This document shows, piece by piece, positions 35,856-44,400 of a stretch of 64,000 nucleotides of DNA; within the stretch, counting starts at the first letter, position 1, and each line of letters starts with the position of its first letter. The DNA is from a virus. Both the position numbers and the translations under genes were made by a program. The notes beneath the pieces were generated by a model that worked only from the letters and a program-made list of their open reading frames with translations, did not search any database and was not told where the DNA came from. The stretch spans positions 1 through 64,000 of the IMG/VR virus record IMGVR_UViG_3300037843_000261; one strand, given 5' to 3'.

Positions 35856-36221
35856 TTATGCCTCAGCATCCACGGCGTGCAGGGATGCCTCGCCATCCTC
35901 GGTGGGAGGCGCTGGCATGGGAGTTGATGCTACCGGGTCGATGGACGGGGGCGCAACCGGAATAGGAGTGGCTGACTTCTTGCCTTTCCTCGGCTTCGCT
36001 TCCTCGGGGTCGATGCGCCACACCCGGACGCCGCCCCCCACCTTGAGACGCTTGAAACGCTTCCCTGTTTTCGTTTGCAGAGCGGCAATGGTCTTGCTCA
36101 GACTGGAAGACCGGGGTACGGCGATGACGGCGCTCTGCCCGACTCTCAGCTTTCCCAACACTGCGTACTTGGATTCTTTCTGAGGAACGGGAACTCCGTC
36201 CTCAATCAATTCTCCGCTCAT
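35856..36221 (-). CDS. Hypothetical phage protein with Pro/Ala tail
   Basis: ATG 36221 follows TTGGAGGCAAT. Residues 1-75 (VPVPQKESKYAVLGKLRVGQ, SLSKTIAALQTKTGKRFKRL, VRVWRID) match a short family common in large phages in which a predicted DNA-binding fold is used. I cannot name a function. The last 45 residues are Pro/Ala-rich. Confidence 0.65.
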   Translation of the reverse strand: MSGELIEDGVPVPQKESKYAVLGKLRVGQSAVIAVPRSSSLSKTIAALQTKTGKRFKRLKVGGGVRVWRIDPEEAKPRKGKKSATPIPVAPPSIDPVASTPMPAPPTEDGEASLHAVDAEA

Positions 36222-36314
36222 ATTGCCTCCAATGGGCTGTAGCCCATGTATCCACAAATACCCAAAATATTGCGACTTTCGTGAATAAATCTTCAAACCG
36301 TTGATTTTATTGAG

Positions 36315-36395
36315 TTAACTTGACGCTGGCGGCGACGTTACCGGGGGCGGAGGAGCGGTTGGGTCCGGTGGTGTGGTTTGGCCGTTTCCACCACA
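36315..36395 (-). pseudogene. Orphan Pro-rich C-terminal fragment
   Basis: A frame without start codon reads CGGNGQTTPPDPTAPPPPVT then SPPASS and a stop. It resembles the tail of the membrane protein at 37165 (GHGVDADSDSPVVPSPPQT). The GIY-YIG gene at 36454 lies between the two. The fragment looks like the original 3' end of that gene left behind after insertion. Confidence 0.4.
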
Positions 36396-36453
36396 TTAAC
36401 AAATAAACAGCTTGTGCATAACCTGTGGAGGATTTTTAAAAACGATTAAACAG

Positions 36454-37146
36454 TTACTGGTTGAGGATTGAGGATTGAGGGCTAGGATGTCTGCCGCAGG
36501 TGCAAGGCTTACCATGATTGATGTTCCATCGTTGGCAAGAAGCTTTGATAAGAACCCCATTCTTAGCATTCTTTTGACCATTCAATTTGCCGCCAACCTT
36601 GCCGCCACGAACATGAGCCTCATGATTCATCTTGGTTATTGCAGTTTTTCCTCCCCGACTACAACTTTCTTTTGTAACAATAGAAGCAAGGTGACCAGTC
36701 TCTACATTTTTTCTGCCTTGTATTCTACCAGTTATTTTTCCACCAATCTTTCCTCCTTTACTACAGCTTTCCTTGGTTGCAAGGAGATAGATACGACCGT
36801 TTTCTACACTTTTTCTACCGGCTTTTGCCATCTTTTTACGAATCTCCGAGGATGGATTACATAACCTATCTCCTCCGTCAGTCCCATTTCTTAGACACCC
36901 AGTTCCTTGGTCTATTCGCCCATACATAGCTATTAAGAATTTCTCTCCATCCAATGCGTGGACTTCGTTTGGCCACTCCTGAGTTAAGATACAATCAGGA
37001 TTAGTTGGAGGAGAAAAATATCTATTGCCTACTTTATGTTTTACAAATGCTCGTCTTCCGTGTCCTTTACCAACATAGTAGGGGCATCCCACCTGTCCAC
37101 AAACTGGACATGGGTAGTCACGTAACCACATGTAAGTATAGAACAT
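36454..37146 (-). CDS. GIY-YIG homing endonuclease
   Basis: The N-terminus FYTYMWLRDYPCPVCGQVGC has a small Cys insert, then PYYVGKGHGRRAF gives YIG and the family Arg; EKFLIAMYGR and NGTDGGDR complete the domain. The middle has GGKxGGK/TKESCSRGGK repeats, an HNH-associated DNA-binding type. The end has the CQRWNINHGKPCTCGRH module shared with 13848 and 40670. Inserted just behind the gene at 37165. Confidence 0.87.
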   Translation of the reverse strand: MFYTYMWLRDYPCPVCGQVGCPYYVGKGHGRRAFVKHKVGNRYFSPPTNPDCILTQEWPNEVHALDGEKFLIAMYGRIDQGTGCLRNGTDGGDRLCNPSSEIRKKMAKAGRKSVENGRIYLLATKESCSKGGKIGGKITGRIQGRKNVETGHLASIVTKESCSRGGKTAITKMNHEAHVRGGKVGGKLNGQKNAKNGVLIKASCQRWNINHGKPCTCGRHPSPQSSILNQ

Positions 37147-37164
37147 AGCAGATTTGTTGCCTTG

Positions 37165-37506
37165 TTATGTTTGCGGTGGGGAAGGAACTACAGGGGAGTC
37201 TGAGTCGGCATCTACGCCATGTCCATCCCCATTTTGACCATCACCTTTCTTTTTTGTAAAAAACCGCCCTAGAGCATTAAATCCATGACCCCCGCAAAAT
37301 ACTCCCATTATCGTAGGGTAGCTGGGGTCCGTAGTACCGTGTCGTAAGAATGCAATCGCATAAATGACGCTGTGTTCCAACATCAGGAAACAAGTTACGA
37401 CTGAGGTTCCGAGAAAGATTAAACGTGAATTTACGTCAGGTTCTTTCAAGGCTCTTTCAAAGAGATTTGTACTGTAAACTCCTAACTTTCTTATCCAGTT
37501 GAACAT
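37165..37506 (-). CDS. Membrane protein, holin-like in size
   Basis: ATG 37506 has CAGGAGCCTAAA upstream. A 113-residue protein with a hydrophobic stretch (SRLIFLGTSVVTCFLMLEHS, VIYAIAFLRHG) and a second weak one (IMGVFCGGHGFNALGRFF). The tail is charged then Pro-rich. The size and layout would suit a holin or other lysis protein, but no lysin is in the window. Its 3' end may have been altered by the adjacent GIY-YIG insertion. Confidence 0.6.
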   Translation of the reverse strand: MFNWIRKLGVYSTNLFERALKEPDVNSRLIFLGTSVVTCFLMLEHSVIYAIAFLRHGTTDPSYPTIMGVFCGGHGFNALGRFFTKKKGDGQNGDGHGVDADSDSPVVPSPPQT

Positions 37507-38111
37507 TTTAGGCTCCTGAGAGCAGCAGTCATTGCCACCCACTCCTCATAGGTAAACCAACGTCCTTTAGCATAGTTGCACCGCTTGCAGCATACTACTA
37601 AGTTCTCTAATGTATAGGGTAGTTCATTGTTTTTCCTATCTAGGTTGTATCTGTGCCCACTCCTACTGACATCATATTTCTTCCATGAGACGGGAGCCCC
37701 GCAGTAGTGGCAAGAAGTTACAGATATAAAGGAAAGAAGCTGCTCGTAAGTTAAGTCTAATGGTATGTTTCTATGTTTTGCTGTTTTTGTGAGCAAGATA
37801 AAGAGGGCCTCATACGGTCTTTTTGAAGCTTTACCATTAGTCCAACGGAAAGAACAGCACTTTGTTCCTCCTCCGGTCATAAGTTGATTGTCAGAAACCG
37901 TTTTTGTAGTTTTCTTTTCACATTGGCATTCACAAAGCCAACGACGGTGAAAACGAGTGTAAGTTGCACATTTATAATGAACAGGAGTGGCGGGAGCAAG
38001 GACTCTCCAGTTTCCGAACAACTGCCCTACCCTGTTCATAGGCAAATGATGACCAAGAGCGAAGCGGTTTTTGACAACCGTCCCGCATCCACATTCACAC
38101 AAGTTTCCCAT
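37491..38111 (-). CDS. HNH homing endonuclease
   Basis: A 206-residue protein. The N-terminus CECGCGTVVKNRFALGHHLP is a zinc-knuckle recognition unit. The core CHYCGAPVSWKKYDVSRSGH, NLDRKNNELPYTLENLVVCC, KRCNYAKGRWFTYEEW is like that of 8833. No ribosome site; TTCTTTATAT precedes ATG, again a leaderless-looking start. It stands between the Clp gene and the membrane protein, overlapping the latter. Confidence 0.85.
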   Translation of the reverse strand: MGNLCECGCGTVVKNRFALGHHLPMNRVGQLFGNWRVLAPATPVHYKCATYTRFHRRWLCECQCEKKTTKTVSDNQLMTGGGTKCCSFRWTNGKASKRPYEALFILLTKTAKHRNIPLDLTYEQLLSFISVTSCHYCGAPVSWKKYDVSRSGHRYNLDRKNNELPYTLENLVVCCKRCNYAKGRWFTYEEWVAMTAALRSLKCSTG

Positions 38112-38171
38112 ATATAAAGAATACGGTAGTAGTTTTGGCTTGTTCAGGCACCTCTATAAAGGGGTGCATAT

Positions 38172-40478
38172 TTAGCTGGTAGCAGCTTTGGTAGCAGAGG
38201 CTTCCTCGTTAACAGCAACATCTTCGGCGACCAGTACACCCTCGGCAACACGGGTGAAACTAAGGTCTTCGTTGTCTTTATCCACTACGATGAGGTCTCC
38301 CATGTTGACTTGTTTGGTGTTAAGAAAACGGGAAAGCCGCTTCACTACCAGCTTCTCTATTATCCGCTTGAGAGGACGTGCCCCGTTCTTTAAGTCCGTG
38401 CCTTGGGTTATCAGCAGGTCTTTGGCGGCGGGGGTGAACTCCAAGACAAACTGCCGGAGGTCTCGCATCTTTAACACCCGGCTCTGCACCTGTTCGATTT
38501 CCAGTTCCACCACCTGTTTGAGTTGCTTCTTATCCAAGGAGTGAAACACCACTATCTCATCTATGCGGTTGAGGAACTCCGGGGTGAAGCGTTTCTTGGC
38601 GGCTTCCAGTCCTGCTGTCTCCACTTCTTTGTTGAACTCCTCACTGCTCTTTGTGGAAGACCCGGCAAACCCCAATCCACCTCGGGCGAGATATTGCATT
38701 TCTCGGGAGCCGAGATTTCCCGTCATGATGATGAGGCATTTATCGAAGGTGCTTTGCTTGTTGTCACCCAAGGTAAGTGTGCCTTTGTCAAGTATTCCAA
38801 GTAACAAGTTCCACAGGGCGTCGTTAGATTTCTCAAACTCGTCAAAGAGTAAAAGTGTCAATTTTAACTCTTCGGTGTGGTGGGCATCCAGACTTTCCTG
38901 ACGTAAGTAGGCTGGTGTATCCCGGTGTCCTAGATAACCCGGAGGAGAGTTATGTACTTGAAAACAAACCATATAGTATGATTTATCTTTTATGGATAAA
39001 TCGTACACCATCCCCTTGTACAGTTCTCGTTCAATCTTTTTTATTCGGGTGTAGATATAGTCATCATCCACATAAGACATACGTTGAATTCCCGAATTTC
39101 CCAAGTTTAGAAGGTTGAGGCTTTTCCCGACTATGCGGAGGTTACTGGCAAACTGTGCTATTTGGTCTCCGGCTACGTATAGCCGGTAACGAGTGGATGC
39201 CTTATACCCCCGCTTATCCTTCGGGTGTTGCTCCTGCATTTGGACTGCGTACCCCAAGTTATGAAGGAGGAATTGTATCTGGAAAGCCAAAGTTTCGGAG
39301 CTTGTGGCGTAGTCAATGCGGCGGCAAACAGTCTTCCCCCCATCCCCCAAGATTGCCGTATCTAAAAAGTCGTAGGCTAGTTCTGGGCGTAAGTCGGAGA
39401 CCCACGCTGGAAAACGCTTGCGAAGAGCATGGTCACCAAAAAGGTCAGTCATCATAAGACTTATGGGTCGAGAGGAAAGGTATATCCGATAACTGCTCTT
39501 TCGCTCTTTCACCCTTATGTGAACGTCCCCAAACACCCTGTATATAAGCTCTCTCACCTCTTGAATGCACGGGCTGTCCTGCCCGTGTTTTCCGAATGTA
39601 AAATTGATGGATTTCTTGCTTTTGGAGTTTCCACCTTCGCTAACGTAAAATCCGGCCAAGCGCATAAAATCAGAGCTTACAGGTATAAAGCGGGGGAGCT
39701 TTTTTTTCGTCGCCGTTGACCAGATGTCTTTGTTATCAGACTTAAATCTGGGAAGGCCCCTAGTATATTCGGCTAAGTCGAGGGTTACGTCTTGGAGGGA
39801 AGATTTATGGCGAGGGTATACCACTACATCCCCCGCTTTAAGGTCTCCCGCCGCTATATCTTTAAGATTATTCGGTGAGCAAAACGTGCTGAGGAGCCGT
39901 CCCCTCTTTGTCGTCGCCCGGTTTTTCGTGCATGGGTCCTGAATGGCCCTTATTTCATGCCAAGGAGTGCATCCCACGGGTATGTTGGTGTTTCCAGCCG
40001 TTAGTTTTACTATTTCTCCGGCATATTCGTGGCTATGGGTTTCAATAACAGGGTGCGGTTCCCCATTTTCCCCACTTATGCTAGCGTTTTTTTCGACTTT
40101 TTCTATAGGTAGAACAGTGCCTCCGGGAAACATCACCCGTGTTCCCGTAATGAAACACCCCACCAATTTGGAAATCTCGTGAGAGTGTTGAAATTCTGCA
40201 CAATCAACTTTTTTGAGAGCCTTTTTGGTGCCGAAGAGAAGCTCCGCCATTACTTCAATGATGTAGGTCTTCCCGCAACCGGTGGGACCGAGGAATATTA
40301 GATTTCCGACAGGATGGTCAGGCGGGGCTAAACCAGCACGGAAGGTTTCGTATGCGTCTACGAGTACCTCAATTGCCCGTGTCTGTCCGACGATAAGATG
40401 CTTTAGGCTGCTGGCAAGTTCTTCCTCAGCCTCGCTCTTGATGTTAGGGTCAAGCCGTTTGCACTGCTTTTTAGGCAT
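38172..40478 (-). CDS. Clp/Hsp100-type AAA+ ATPase containing an intein
   Basis: Host extein has the D2-like ClpB/ClpX fold: IVGQTRAIEVLVDAYETFRA, Walker A LGPTGCGKT, then the break KLVG/SPPGYLGH at the pore loop, Walker B LLLFDEFEKSN, sensor 1 LIIMTGNLGSRE, and KRFTPEFLNRIDEIVVFHSL, ending in the C-domain (GTDLKNGARPLKRIIEKLV). The 403-residue intein occupies 38949-40157. Expected roles are unfolding or disassembly of protein complexes in phage assembly or takeover. No ClpP partner is in view. The start is uncertain (ATG 40478 or 40505); the hairpin at 40577 argues against longer readings. Confidence 0.85.
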   Translation of the reverse strand: MPKKQCKRLDPNIKSEAEEELASSLKHLIVGQTRAIEVLVDAYETFRAGLAPPDHPVGNLIFLGPTGCGKTYIIEVMAELLFGTKKALKKVDCAEFQHSHEISKLVGCFITGTRVMFPGGTVLPIEKVEKNASISGENGEPHPVIETHSHEYAGEIVKLTAGNTNIPVGCTPWHEIRAIQDPCTKNRATTKRGRLLSTFCSPNNLKDIAAGDLKAGDVVVYPRHKSSLQDVTLDLAEYTRGLPRFKSDNKDIWSTATKKKLPRFIPVSSDFMRLAGFYVSEGGNSKSKKSINFTFGKHGQDSPCIQEVRELIYRVFGDVHIRVKERKSSYRIYLSSRPISLMMTDLFGDHALRKRFPAWVSDLRPELAYDFLDTAILGDGGKTVCRRIDYATSSETLAFQIQFLLHNLGYAVQMQEQHPKDKRGYKASTRYRLYVAGDQIAQFASNLRIVGKSLNLLNLGNSGIQRMSYVDDDYIYTRIKKIERELYKGMVYDLSIKDKSYYMVCFQVHNSPPGYLGHRDTPAYLRQESLDAHHTEELKLTLLLFDEFEKSNDALWNLLLGILDKGTLTLGDNKQSTFDKCLIIMTGNLGSREMQYLARGGLGFAGSSTKSSEEFNKEVETAGLEAAKKRFTPEFLNRIDEIVVFHSLDKKQLKQVVELEIEQVQSRVLKMRDLRQFVLEFTPAAKDLLITQGTDLKNGARPLKRIIEKLVVKRLSRFLNTKQVNMGDLIVVDKDNEDLSFTRVAEGVLVAEDVAVNEEASATKAATS
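38949..40157 (-). mobile_element. Intein with LAGLIDADG endonuclease
   Basis: Block A begins with Cys1 (CFITGTRVMFPGG) right after KLVG; a block B-like GCTPWHEI follows; the endonuclease carries two dodecapeptides (RLAGFYVSEGG and FLDTAILGDGG); block F/G ends YYMVCFQVHN then Ser+1 of SPPGYLGH. All splice residues (Cys1, His-Asn, Ser+1) are present, so splicing should work. Removal restores KLVGSPPGYLGH, the canonical Clp pore-loop motif. 403 residues. Confidence 0.9.
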
Positions 40479-40576
40479 TCTTGGCACTGCTTCTCGTCTA
40501 AGCATCAGGGTAATTTCCGGTTCCTCATTACATGATAAGTTCCGTAGTTCGTTTCCTATTTGATGCGTAAAATGCA

Positions 40577-40606
40577 CGGGGTGCGCCCATACTGAAACGC
40601 ACCCCG
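40577..40606. terminator. Strong hairpin upstream of Clp gene
   Basis: CGGGGTGCG (40577-40585) and CGCACCCCG (40598-40606) form a 9-bp GC-rich stem between the GIY-YIG stop (40670) and the Clp start. On the minus strand only short U-runs follow. It may end transcription of the GIY-YIG gene or structure the Clp leader. Confidence 0.5.
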
Positions 40607-40669
40607 TTGACTTGCGGCAGAGAGAAGGGTGCTTTCTTCCTTTCCCTTCAGTTATCAATACTGGTTATT

Positions 40670-41323
40670 TTAAAATTTATTGGAGAGTTGGTGTTTTCCA
40701 CAGGTGCAGGGCTTGCCACGGTGGACGTTCCAACGGAGACACATAGCAATACGGTTTAGAACTGCCATATGGCCAGGTATTTTTGCAACTGTTCGTCCCC
40801 CTAACCCACTCTTACCAAGATTGGAGGCTTGCCCGCTTTTAACATTTTCACGAGCTGTTTCAGTTCCATTTTTAACTGCGATAATGTGAGAGACCCGCTT
40901 CTGAAGTGACAGAGGAGTTGAATCGGCGTATTTTTTCCAGTTTTTTATCCTTGCCTCTCGGGATTGACTTTTCCCCCCTTTAATTTTTGCTTCCCGAGGT
41001 TGCATAATCCCCCCAAGTCTAGAGATGTTTTTATAATCATGGGAGCCGGGAAAGGTAAGGTTCATACCACCAGGGTATCCTCTCCAAGTGTGATATTTGA
41101 ACATGGCTAAAATTTCAGCACAATTGGCGTCAAGACAATTATTAGCGGTTTCTTCCCACCTTACAGGTTGGGGTAGAGTAGCGTTAGGAAATAGAGTTTG
41201 GAATCTTCTTCCAAAAGAAGACTTTCCAGAACGATGCCGTTTGTCACGGTCAATACCTTGTCCTACATACAACCATTTATCTTGAATAAACGGGTGAGGG
41301 TACCTGTAGAGACATACAACCAT
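40670..41323 (-). CDS. GIY-YIG homing endonuclease
   Basis: ATG 41323 is used because a TTG start at 41353 lies inside the upstream terminator. VVCLYRYPHPFIQDKWLYVG gives a spaced GIY-YIG core; RDKRHRSGKSSFGRRF and ANCAEILAMFKYH supply Arg and Glu. The middle has GGK/REAKIKGGKSQSRE repeats. The end has the LRWNVHRGKPCTCGKHQ module shared with 13848 and 36454. Confidence 0.83.
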   Translation of the reverse strand: MVVCLYRYPHPFIQDKWLYVGQGIDRDKRHRSGKSSFGRRFQTLFPNATLPQPVRWEETANNCLDANCAEILAMFKYHTWRGYPGGMNLTFPGSHDYKNISRLGGIMQPREAKIKGGKSQSREARIKNWKKYADSTPLSLQKRVSHIIAVKNGTETARENVKSGQASNLGKSGLGGRTVAKIPGHMAVLNRIAMCLRWNVHRGKPCTCGKHQLSNKF

Positions 41324-41341
41324 AGTTGGTTCTCGCTTTTC

Positions 41342-41367
41342 GAGGGGAGCCAAGGCGGGCTCCCCTC
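41342..41367 (-). terminator. Hairpin terminator after the fibre operon
   Basis: GAGGGGAGCC (41342-41351) and GGCTCCCCTC (41358-41367) form a 10-bp stem with a 6-nt loop, downstream of the minus-strand gene ending at 41416. It closes the 45.2-41.4 kb unit and separates it from the GIY-YIG gene. Confidence 0.6.
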
Positions 41368-41415
41368 TTCAACCACCCATGAAAAGCTATGGTAGACTAT
41401 TTTGAAGTCTCCAAT

Positions 41416-42174
41416 TCATTCACCGGACTGAGGAGACGCTGGTTCCGCTGGACCGGTCACACCTGACGCTGCCTTGGCTTCCTCTTGCTTTTTGACTATT
41501 TCTTCCATGCTCAATATTCTTATAGGCACTACAGGGGAAGCAAGCACTTCCACCGGCTCCGGTTCCTTGGGAGGAAGAATGTAACCAAGCAGGGAAAGCT
41601 CCACTTGCATATTCTCTTTTGCAATCGCCGCCATCTTGGACTCAAACTCCTTCCGGAAATACAACCGGGGACGGGAAAGCAGTTCCTTTAGAGCGGCTAT
41701 TCTCCCTTGTTCCCATTGTTGGGGATCAAGAAATTTCCATGATTGCTGGAGTTTTCTGGAATAGGCGAGATACTTCACCCGGCTCTGTCCCAATATCGCA
41801 ATGCGCATATCCCCCACCACGGAGGAACTTTTTAGAGAGGGGCGGGATTGGGTGATGAGGGGAATGACGTAATTCTCCGCTTCATCGAAAGTGAATCCCA
41901 GTTTTTGGCTATCCCGGAGGAAAGCCACTACCCCGGTCTCCTCATCATTAGGTTCAGCGGCGTGGTAGAGCCATGCTGCCATGGCATCACGAACCGGATA
42001 TACGCCGAGAAGCCGGTGATGCTCATGGATACCCAGTAACAGGTAATCGGCGTTCTGCCATTTACGCTTGGGGTCATTGTAAAATAATAGGATGTGTTGA
42101 ATGGTCTCCTCTACCTCGGGCTTCCCCTTGGGGTTGAGAACCATTGACAGGATTTCAGAAAGCTGCGGTTTCAT
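41416..42174 (-). CDS. Degenerate HD-hydrolase-like protein
   Basis: I start at ATG 42174, 12 bp after the fibre stop; TAGTATTAT lies 5 bp before ATG and there is no ribosome site. The middle follows predicted HD phosphohydrolases of the COG4339 type: YNDPKRKWQNADYLLLGIHE, DAMAAWLYHAAEPNDEE, DMRIAILGQSRVKYLAYSRK and AALKELLSRPRLYFRKEFES. The family's metal-binding His/His-Asp positions (RxYHxxxH, FHD) are lost (RKWQNADY, LYHA), so a pseudoenzyme is likely. The tail is Pro/Ala-rich. Tail-assembly or host-nucleotide sensing roles are guesses. Confidence 0.6.
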   Translation of the reverse strand: MKPQLSEILSMVLNPKGKPEVEETIQHILLFYNDPKRKWQNADYLLLGIHEHHRLLGVYPVRDAMAAWLYHAAEPNDEETGVVAFLRDSQKLGFTFDEAENYVIPLITQSRPSLKSSSVVGDMRIAILGQSRVKYLAYSRKLQQSWKFLDPQQWEQGRIAALKELLSRPRLYFRKEFESKMAAIAKENMQVELSLLGYILPPKEPEPVEVLASPVVPIRILSMEEIVKKQEEAKAASGVTGPAEPASPQSGE

Positions 42175-42185
42175 AAAGAATAATA

Positions 42186-44399
42186 CTATGAACTCAGTAG
42201 TTGCCAGCTTAGGAACGCCCCGGTAGTGACGGTAATGCCGTTCAAGTTTGCTCCATACAGATTGATGACGTATCCCGCCATGGTCGGAGTCACGTCGTTG
42301 GTGTGGGTCTCCGAGTAAACCTGCTGCCAATCGAGATTCGTCGGGTCAGTGCTGTACCAGTAAGTCCGGGTGCTGCCGTCGTCATGAATCTTCATCCAGA
42401 AAAGTGGCGGGAAGATGTACATGGAAGTTGCAACATTGTGGGAGAAGGCGCTGGTAGTGGTGTAGTAGTCTATTTCCAATACCGGCACAGCGTTGTTTCC
42501 CTTGCCGATGTCAAACGTCTTGAATTTCGTCCCGTCCGACAAAGCAATACCCTCCCACCAATTGCCGTTGTAAATGGTACTGGTGCTGTACATGAACATG
42601 GGGGGTTTGATGATGAGAGCCGCAATGACCGTCCAAGGAGTGACCGGGAGGTTTACACCATAGAAGTGGATGTTGTCCGCCCCGTTACCTGTGGCACTGA
42701 GTGCCAGCATGTTATTCTGGGCTATCAGCGTGGACGTTCCTTGGTTGACCCAAAAGAAGCTGGAGGTGGTCGGCGGGGTGAGGCCAGAAAACGGGTAGGT
42801 GCTGCCGCTAGATGGCCCAGTGTAGCCGGTATATCCAGTAATGTTCGGCCCTGTGTAACCCGTATACCCCGTCGCACCTGTGGAAGACGCCGAACCGGGC
42901 GGGCCAGTATCTCCAGTATAGCCGGAATACCCCGTATACCCCGTAAAATTCCCCGGCCCGGTATAGCCCGTATAACCAGTTGTTCCAGCGCCCGTGTAAC
43001 CGGTGTAGCCGGTGAACGCTCCCGGCCCGGTTGGGCCGGTGTATCCAGTGTAACCGGTGAAATTGCCCGGACCCGTATATCCGGTGAACCCGCTATAGCC
43101 GGTATACCCGCTGGGTCCCGTGTAGCCTGTGGGTCCCTGTGCTCCCACGGGCAGCACGGAGCAGATGACCGAGGCATAGTAGGCGGTGGCGGCAGGGTCT
43201 TGGGTATTGAAGTTCGCCACGATGGGTGCCACGGGGATGCTTGCCGACGATGCGTAGCCGAGGCAGAACTGCTGCCCGTCAAACCCCGAGCCGCCACTGA
43301 AGGTGATGGTGTTGGTGTAGGGAGAGCTAAGGGGAGGGGTATTGAACGAGAATGCGTAGGAGACCGCCGCCCTGTTGCAGCAGAACGAGCCGAAGACCGT
43401 GGCGGCGGTATTGATGCTGATGGTGGAGGACGTGAGCGTGCCTGCACCGTTGTTAATCGTGGCTATGCCGCTGGCGAAGACGAGCGAGGGCGTACCGGCG
43501 ACCTCCACCACGCTCCAATACATATTGCCGTTGTTGACGCCGACGCTTCCTGCCCACGTCTCGCCATCACCGCCGATCACCGTCCTTGACCACACGGTGA
43601 CGACGATGTCCGAGCCGGACGAGTAGGAAGTCTGCTGCGTCAAGCCTGCCGGTGGGGTGACCGTCCCCCCGTAGTAGTTGCCCTCAAGGAAGAAGAGGAG
43701 CGTGTTCCCGGCTACCGGCGTGGTAGCCAAGGTGATGGTGAACGAGGTGGAGTTGGACTTGACAGCCTGCGCCTGCACCACGGCTGGAGGCGTGGCAGAG
43801 AGGTATCCCGTATAACCGGTAAAGCCCGTGTAGCCTGTGAACCCACTGTATCCCGTGTACCCAGAGTAACCTGTGAAGTTACCCGGCCCGGTATAGCCAG
43901 TGTACCCGCTCGGGCCGGAATATCCGGTGTACCCTGTAAACCCAGTAAAGTTGCCGGGGCCGGTATACCCCGTGTAGCCACTTGCTCCCGTGTAACCCGT
44001 ATACCCAGTGAACCCTGTGAAGTTACCGGGGCCGGTATAGCCCGTGAACCCGGTGTAGCCGGTCGGCCCAGAATACCCTGTATAACCCGTAAAATTGCCG
44101 GGGCCAGTGTAGCCGGTATACCCAGTTGGCCCAGTCGCTCCCGAGGAACCCATCTGAACTTGGGAGTAGGTGCCCGGCGACCCCACGGTGACCAACTGCC
44201 AGAAGGTCTGGTCGGAGCGGACGTACACCATCATGCCGACTTCTTGACGAAGCTGGGGGATAGCGTCACGGGCGGTGTAGTCGTCTACCTCACGCCATCC
44301 CCCGAGGCCGTAGATAGCCTCGTGCGTCGGGAAGGTGTCGGCGTCGGTGAACGGGACAACCTGCGCAGCTACGTTTACTCCTGTGAGTGGTGTCGGCAT
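42186..44399 (-). CDS. Collagen-like tail fibre or receptor-binding protein
   Basis: A 737-residue protein. Residues 1-85 form an attachment head (DAIPQLRQEVGMMVYVRSDQ, common in phage fibre N-termini). Two collagen-like Gly-X-Y blocks (GYTGYTGPGNFTGYTGYSGP-type) flank a central beta domain (TPVAGNTLLFFLEGNYYGGT). The C-terminal domain (about 560-737, NWWEGIALSDGTKF, YWYSTDPTNLDWQQVYSETH) looks lectin-like. Triple-helix formation is inferred from the repeat. Head of a fibre operon with 44401. Confidence 0.85.
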   Translation of the reverse strand: MPTPLTGVNVAAQVVPFTDADTFPTHEAIYGLGGWREVDDYTARDAIPQLRQEVGMMVYVRSDQTFWQLVTVGSPGTYSQVQMGSSGATGPTGYTGYTGPGNFTGYTGYSGPTGYTGFTGYTGPGNFTGFTGYTGYTGASGYTGYTGPGNFTGFTGYTGYSGPSGYTGYTGPGNFTGYSGYTGYSGFTGYTGFTGYTGYLSATPPAVVQAQAVKSNSTSFTITLATTPVAGNTLLFFLEGNYYGGTVTPPAGLTQQTSYSSGSDIVVTVWSRTVIGGDGETWAGSVGVNNGNMYWSVVEVAGTPSLVFASGIATINNGAGTLTSSTISINTAATVFGSFCCNRAAVSYAFSFNTPPLSSPYTNTITFSGGSGFDGQQFCLGYASSASIPVAPIVANFNTQDPAATAYYASVICSVLPVGAQGPTGYTGPSGYTGYSGFTGYTGPGNFTGYTGYTGPTGPGAFTGYTGYTGAGTTGYTGYTGPGNFTGYTGYSGYTGDTGPPGSASSTGATGYTGYTGPNITGYTGYTGPSSGSTYPFSGLTPPTTSSFFWVNQGTSTLIAQNNMLALSATGNGADNIHFYGVNLPVTPWTVIAALIIKPPMFMYSTSTIYNGNWWEGIALSDGTKFKTFDIGKGNNAVPVLEIDYYTTTSAFSHNVATSMYIFPPLFWMKIHDDGSTRTYWYSTDPTNLDWQQVYSETHTNDVTPTMAGYVINLYGANLNGITVTTGAFLSWQLLSS

Positions 44400-44400
44400 G

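Noticed and set aside
42303-43589. A 428-codon plus-strand frame opposite the tail fibre
   Set aside because: It is a low-complexity Arg/Ala/Val product created by the complement of the Gly-X-Y repeat.
42800-44130. Dense short repeats that could look like a CRISPR array
   Set aside because: The repeats are in frame with collagen-like Gly-X-Y codons, vary in length and have no unique spacers.
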